Source: Bog-159 sp963843255
GTDB lineage: Bacteria; Acidobacteriota; Terriglobia; Bryobacterales; Bryobacteraceae
Direction of reading: 5' to 3'
DNA: 64,000 nt
NCBI GenBank assembly: GCA_963843255.1
Contig: CAWJJQ010000005.1
Span: 528,541-592,540, forward strand
Shown: piece by piece, positions 62,781 through 64,000 of the stretch
How positions within the stretch are numbered: the first letter of the stretch is position 1
Layout: every line of letters begins with the position of its first letter
Position numbers and translations under genes: made by a program
Notes under the pieces: model-generated
Databases searched by the model: none
What the model was told of the DNA's origin: nothing
The model's input: only the letters and a program-made list of their open reading frames with translations

Positions 62781-63996
62781 CGCCGAGACCCTCCACTCGG
62801 ATTATCAACCGCGGAACGAGCTCAGGATGGACGTGGGCGCGCGATTGCGATTCAAGGTTCCAAGCTGTCTCTTCCTTGGCAAGTTCGTTCAGGCGATGTT
62901 GGCGCACGGCAGGTAGCCCGATCCGCTCGATTCCGCGGCGCCGGGCGTCGAAGGCATAGCGCTTGTTCTTTCTCTCCCGCTCGAGGCGCCCATGGTGGAA
63001 CCGCAACAGTTCTTCGTACAAAGAATGGCCGTGACGCTCCGCAGCGGTCGTCACTTCCGCGAAGACCCGCGTCGACTCGCCGCCGTCCAAATAGCGGCCA
63101 GGACTCGGCGTCTGTTCCAGCAGCAACGTCCAGAGGTGCCGGGCAGTTGGAGGCAGTACGCGTCCATCGTCGTGCAGAAACAACGCGAGTACCCGTTCCT
63201 TGGCCCATCCCTCGCTGCGAATTGCGACCGTCCACAGAGACCAATACCCTCGGATTTCCCACGGGATGCCGGTCACCTCGATGGATGGAATGGGTTGGCC
63301 GGGCACGAAACGCGGAACCCGCGTCGCGATGCCCCGAATCCGTGGCTCTTCCAATGTCAAATGGACTGCTGCGGGCTGGCTCTGTGCGTCTGCGAGTGTG
63401 AAGACTGCGGATGGCGTGGTCGTTCCATCGGGCCATCGCAGTTTCCAGCCAGCCTTGGCTTTCTCCGCCTTGCCACCCGTACTTTCGAGATAGTTCGCCG
63501 TCATCCGTTCAACCCAGTAGGGCAGCGGATGGCCGAGCAGCCGTTGTGCCTCTGACGGGCTCAGCGCCGCTGTCTGTGCCAGCAGACTAGTGCTTCGCCG
63601 CATGGCATCTGCTTGCGCCCGGACCTTGGTGAGAACAGATTCCACCTTACTCTCGACGTCGGCAGGATTGATAATGGCGTCGCGGTACAACTCGTCAAAG
63701 ATCTCTCCGGCATCGGCGGAATCGAGTACATCGCCGGTCTTGTCGACGCCGAACTCGCGCAGGATCACGGCCAGCTTCTCTTCCAGGACCTCCCGCACGC
63801 GGAATTCGACGGTGTCCTCCAGGACCAAATTCAAGGCCCGAACCACATGGCCCTGGCCAATTCGGTCCACGCGGCCGATGCGCTGTTCAAGCCGCATAGG
63901 ATTCCACGGGATATCGAAGTTGACCACAACGTGGCAAAACTGCAAGTTCAGGCCCTCACCGCCGGCGTCGGTGGAAACCAGGATGCGCGGCACCAA
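62773..63996 (-). CDS. SNF2/DEAD-like helicase, C-terminal part (BREX-3 BrxHII-like), runs off the window
   Basis: The last 407 or more residues of a superfamily 2 helicase: motif V STDAGGEGLNLQFCHVVVNFD and motif VI MRLEQRIGRVDRIGQGH. A long C-terminal region of uncharacterised type follows (FGVDKTGDVLDSADAGEIFD, YWVERMTANYLESTGGKAEK). The frame is intact within the window, unlike the genes downstream. Its N-terminal ATPase half would lie beyond 64000. Order helicase-pglZ-brxA fits BREX type 3. Confidence 0.85.
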   Translation of the reverse strand: MVPRILVSTDAGGEGLNLQFCHVVVNFDIPWNPMRLEQRIGRVDRIGQGHVVRALNLVLEDTVEFRVREVLEEKLAVILREFGVDKTGDVLDSADAGEIFDELYRDAIINPADVESKVESVLTKVRAQADAMRRSTSLLAQTAALSPSEAQRLLGHPLPYWVERMTANYLESTGGKAEKAKAGWKLRWPDGTTTPSAVFTLADAQSQPAAVHLTLEEPRIRGIATRVPRFVPGQPIPSIEVTGIPWEIRGYWSLWTVAIRSEGWAKERVLALFLHDDGRVLPPTARHLWTLLLEQTPSPGRYLDGGESTRVFAEVTTAAERHGHSLYEELLRFHHGRLERERKNKRYAFDARRRGIERIGLPAVRQHRLNELAKEETAWNLESQSRAHVHPELVPRLIIRVEGLGDV

Positions 63997-64000
63997 TCCG

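Overview
The window looks like a piece of an Acidobacteriota chromosome, probably Solibacter/Bryobacter-like. This is inferred from the high GC content, a VWFA-related Acidobacterial-type secreted protein, two TonB-type energy transducers with a TonB-ExbB-ExbD-ExbD-TPR cluster, a Tgt-YajC-SecD-SecF cluster, and paired hydrophobic CPBP proteins. No 16S gene or database search was available, so the taxonomy is an inference.

Layout. 1-14 kb: a minus-strand operon (pgsA-like, PH-like membrane protein, YdcF-like, ABC exporter, algH) has been hit twice. An ISNCY/IS481-like element lies in the last codons of pgsA with a 17-bp target duplication. A group II intron lies between the ribosome-binding site and start codon of algH, and it carries a second group II intron inside its reverse-transcriptase gene at the YADD codons. 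A frameshifted quinone oxidoreductase, yceH, an epimerase and inositol-phosphate synthase follow. 14-25 kb: a LytTR regulator with a probable leaderless transcript, two CPBP homologues (one with its catalytic Glu pair changed to Gln), the TonB/ExbBD operon, secF/secD/yajC/tgt, and a membrane protein with an in-frame 96-bp tandem repeat. 25-32 kb: OmpA-like protein, a small secreted beta protein, a TonB-like protein, and a striking pair: a Tat-exported SelA-like PLP enzyme and a secreted triple-RidA protein. 32-43 kb: housekeeping genes (tsaC, prfB with its programmed frameshift, rplI-rpsR-rpsF-pth-rplY, prs, ispE, apt), a Phd/PIN pair whose toxin lacks a normal start codon, a VWFA protein and an SDR. 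43.5-45.7 kb: a 2.2-kb insertion flanked by a 21-bp direct repeat splits a former acyP-apt operon and carries two broken zinc-ribbon genes. 46-52 kb: outer-membrane protein, MaoC and CoA-transferase genes, then an arsenic operon (arsR-arsM-acr3-arsC-pstS) in which acr3 is frameshifted at its conserved Cys. 52-58.4 kb: NtrY/NtrX-like two-component system, a VapC remnant, a polytopic membrane protein and a cytochrome c/copper monooxygenase fusion. 58.5-64 kb: tRNA-Gln(UUG), followed by a heavily frameshifted BREX type 3-like defence island (helicase, pglZ, possible brxA, AlbA_2 protein).

Three dispersed structured DNA families are visible: a two-hairpin repeat (three intergenic copies with compensatory base changes), a roughly 90-bp palindromic element (three full tandem copies plus one partial inside a gene, one solitary copy near prs), and a trio of related hairpins in the tail of the IS. 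The most promising biological system is the exported PLP enzyme plus triple RidA pair, which looks like imine/enamine chemistry carried out outside the cytoplasm.
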